DNA from: Aphrophora alni | Lineage: Eukaryota; Arthropoda; Insecta; Hemiptera; Aphrophoridae | Reading direction: 5' to 3' | Length of the DNA: 64,000 bases | NCBI GenBank assembly: GCA_963513935.1 | Contig: OY740768.1 | Span: 21,699,177 to 21,763,176 of the forward strand | In this document: in pieces, positions 61,766 through 64,000 of the stretch | Layout of the letters: each line of letters starts with the position of its first letter | Position numbering within the stretch: the stretch's first letter is position 1 | Notes under the pieces: model-generated | What the model was told of the DNA's origin: nothing | What the model saw: the letters and a program-made list of their open reading frames with translations, nothing else | Databases searched by the model: none | Position numbers and translations under genes: made by a program

Positions 61766-64000
61766 CCTAAACTTCCTTCATTTCAGCCAAAAAATATTTC
61801 TCAGGTTATATCGTAATTGAGAAAATGTCAAAGTTTAACAAAATCTATTTAAATACAACCGATTTGAGTAAACACTTATTTTATAACAGCTCCATGATGT
61901 TTTTGTTTTTGACGTTACCTTATTAGTTTTTTTTCTTTTTAGAGATGGCGACTAAATCGTTTTTGTGGGGATTTAGAGGCTACAATTGAGCGATCTTTGA
62001 TCAAAATCGTTGGAACCCATTTTTAAAAGATCGTAATTTTGTACTTCTTCTGAAAAATTTCGAGATATATAAAAAAACTAATAATAGTCATATTAAGAGG
62101 TTATACTAAAATCAGTCTATGATGTTGGAAGACATACGATTGACTTCTCGTATGTCGGTAGACATGAATATTTCCAAAAACCTCTTTTATAATCGCTAAA
62201 CAGATTCAGTCGGAAAAAAAATTGCTTTCAATTTTAGAAACCATAACCTTCTCTATAATACGTAAATGTGAGTGAGTAAAAGTAGTTACAAGTGACGACA
62301 GTTTTTATATTCGAAAAATATATTTTTTGGATATTAATACGTAATTGTCTCAAAAATAATTACATTTTCCAAAAAGGTCCACGCACAAGAGCATTAATAG
62401 TTTCAAAGAAAGAATTTATAAGTTTATAATCACAGGGTTTCACCATTTGATCATAATTACAATACCCTCCCCAAATGATCAAGGCAATAATAATCTCATC
62501 TAAATATAGACTATCTCAATTTATATTCATGGCAATTCCCTTCATTAAATTGGCAAGTTCAATGAAATAGTAAAGTTATTTTCGCAGAGCTTATTTATGA
62601 CGCTATTGACAAATCGTTGCTTAATTTATGATAGGTTTATTTATAGTTTTGTTTTTAACCGTTACTGATAGTCTAATATTTTGCAATGAAGATCAATGTT
62701 TTATTGCTCTGAACTCGATAAATGTCAAAACTAAAGAGTGGTTAATTATAGTAACTATTTTGATTTACAAATATTTCTAAGTCTATTAAGAAACTTAAGT
62801 AAATACTGGCAAGTAACTGTTTATGTAATAAGAAGAACACCTGTCAATTTGTAGATTTTTATACTCTCCTACCTTAGATTAGAGTTTTATGACTATTTAT
62901 TTATCAACCTATCGTACCATTTAGGGTTAATAATATATTATTGTCTTTGTTTAGATTTCAACCACACAGTAAAGTTAAAGCGGTGAAGAAACAGTATGTA
63001 TATCGTTATTTAAACGTTTCTATTCGTTTTGGTAGATTAGGAACACATATAATCCTTTTTTTTAAATTATGTAAGTTAGTCTATGTGTAGTATTTTTATT
63101 GCACGTTAACTCATTTCATTATGATGGAAGATTATACCCTCTATGATCATTAATGTTATGAATATAATAATAATTATGATGTGCATAACAATAATTCTAT
63201 TTTCTTTGAATTTGGTAAATATTAATAGATGTAGAAACTTAATTATTATTCATTATTTTCAAAACAGTATTAGAGACAGATTGCTTCAATATTTTTGTGT
63301 TTAATGCAGAGGAGAAAGAAGTCTTTGAAATAATTTCTTGTTGATCAATAATCCGTTTTAATTTGTGAATAAAATAAATAATTTAAATATATAATTATTT
63401 CAATGTTAGAAGGAACTAATGACTTAAAATTGTATATTGTATATCATTTCAATTGTTTATGAGTCAATATTAGCAAGGCAGTTATAATACTGTTACAAAT
63501 CCGTTTTGTTGAAATTCTACCTGAAATATTTAGAAACCTACACAAGATTTTGTCGTAGTTTATGTTTCATTTTAACTGAAATTTTAAATATATAGAAAGG
63601 TACTTGAAATTTTAACTCTGTGTTCTTTTCAAAAAACAGTATTCAAACTTTGTTCATTTTATTTTAATTCATGTTTTCAGTAACTGTGAAGGTAATTAAT
63701 AAAACAACAAGTGTAGGATGGCTAAATATTGAAGTAAATTATTTAGAAGTTCAATACATATTACACTTTGAAAAGAGTAATAACACCATTTACGTGTATG
63801 TAGCAACGTATTTTTAAGTTGACAACAGCAACAAACAATGTAATTTTGAAAAACCAAATATATGATTGGGAACAGAGAAAAAACATAATTGGAGATTATA
63901 AATTAAGGGTTTCTTGATATAAATTAGTATTTTTATTAATTTGACAACCTAGTCTAATTTTTCTCTTCGCTTATTATATATATTTGCATGGTAAAAAAAT
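61765..64000. other. AT-rich sequence without recognised genes
   Basis: No coding frame, repeat or structure that I can support to the end of the window. Confidence 0.55.

Overview
The window is AT-rich nuclear DNA of an animal, most likely an arthropod and probably an insect. Evidence: no dense gene packing, no operons or ribosome-binding sites, long dinucleotide microsatellites, and decayed transposable elements of animal type (Penelope-like, jockey/CR1-like, RTE-like, and IS630/Tc1-mariner-related DNA transposons of kinds common in insects). One decayed reading frame resembles an insect chemoreceptor. I see no complete protein-coding gene, no rRNA or true tRNA gene and no CRISPR array. It reads as intergenic or intronic sequence built from old repeats.

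Layout. 0-6 kb: unassigned AT-rich DNA, a long (AG)n tract at 3.0 kb and a reverse-transcriptase remnant at 5.5-6.2 kb (minus). 6.3-17.1 kb: two adjacent diverged copies of a segment of more than 5 kb, each holding a jockey-type RNase H tail remnant; part of this segment recurs at 1.4-1.8 kb. 18.0-18.2 kb: a 51-bp-period minisatellite. 19-22 kb: members of an unclassified dispersed family (called X here) around a chemoreceptor-like pseudogene on the minus strand. 25-27.5 kb: two fold-back elements and a four-copy repeat. 30.4-33.6 kb: a fold-back built from tRNA-like (SINE-like) ends, two repeats with hammerhead-ribozyme-like motifs, and a nearly full-length but broken transposase. 40-42.4 kb: RTE-like and Penelope-like fragments and a second broken transposase. 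43-45.7 kb: a tandem duplication of a roughly 1.1 kb unit, one copy carrying another hammerhead-like element. 46-50 kb: microsatellites and more family X. 50.9-51.05 kb: the best candidate for a cellular exon (minus, 26 codons, ATG to a splice donor). 52.1-52.7 kb: a Penelope-like 3' end with a GIY-YIG endonuclease remnant. 56.7 kb: a weaker candidate exon. 61.2-61.8 kb: a minisatellite and a (TA)n tract.

How parts relate. The most connected signal is a group of retroelement remains with hammerhead-like motifs: 24.99-25.20, 30.68-30.70, 31.83-32.02, 43.79-43.90 and 52.12-52.16 kb. At 52 kb the motif sits downstream of a GIY-YIG endonuclease remnant, which agrees with the published link between Penelope-like elements and minimal type I hammerheads. 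All copies carry substitutions or are incomplete, so activity is not claimed. No genes in the window form a visible pathway.
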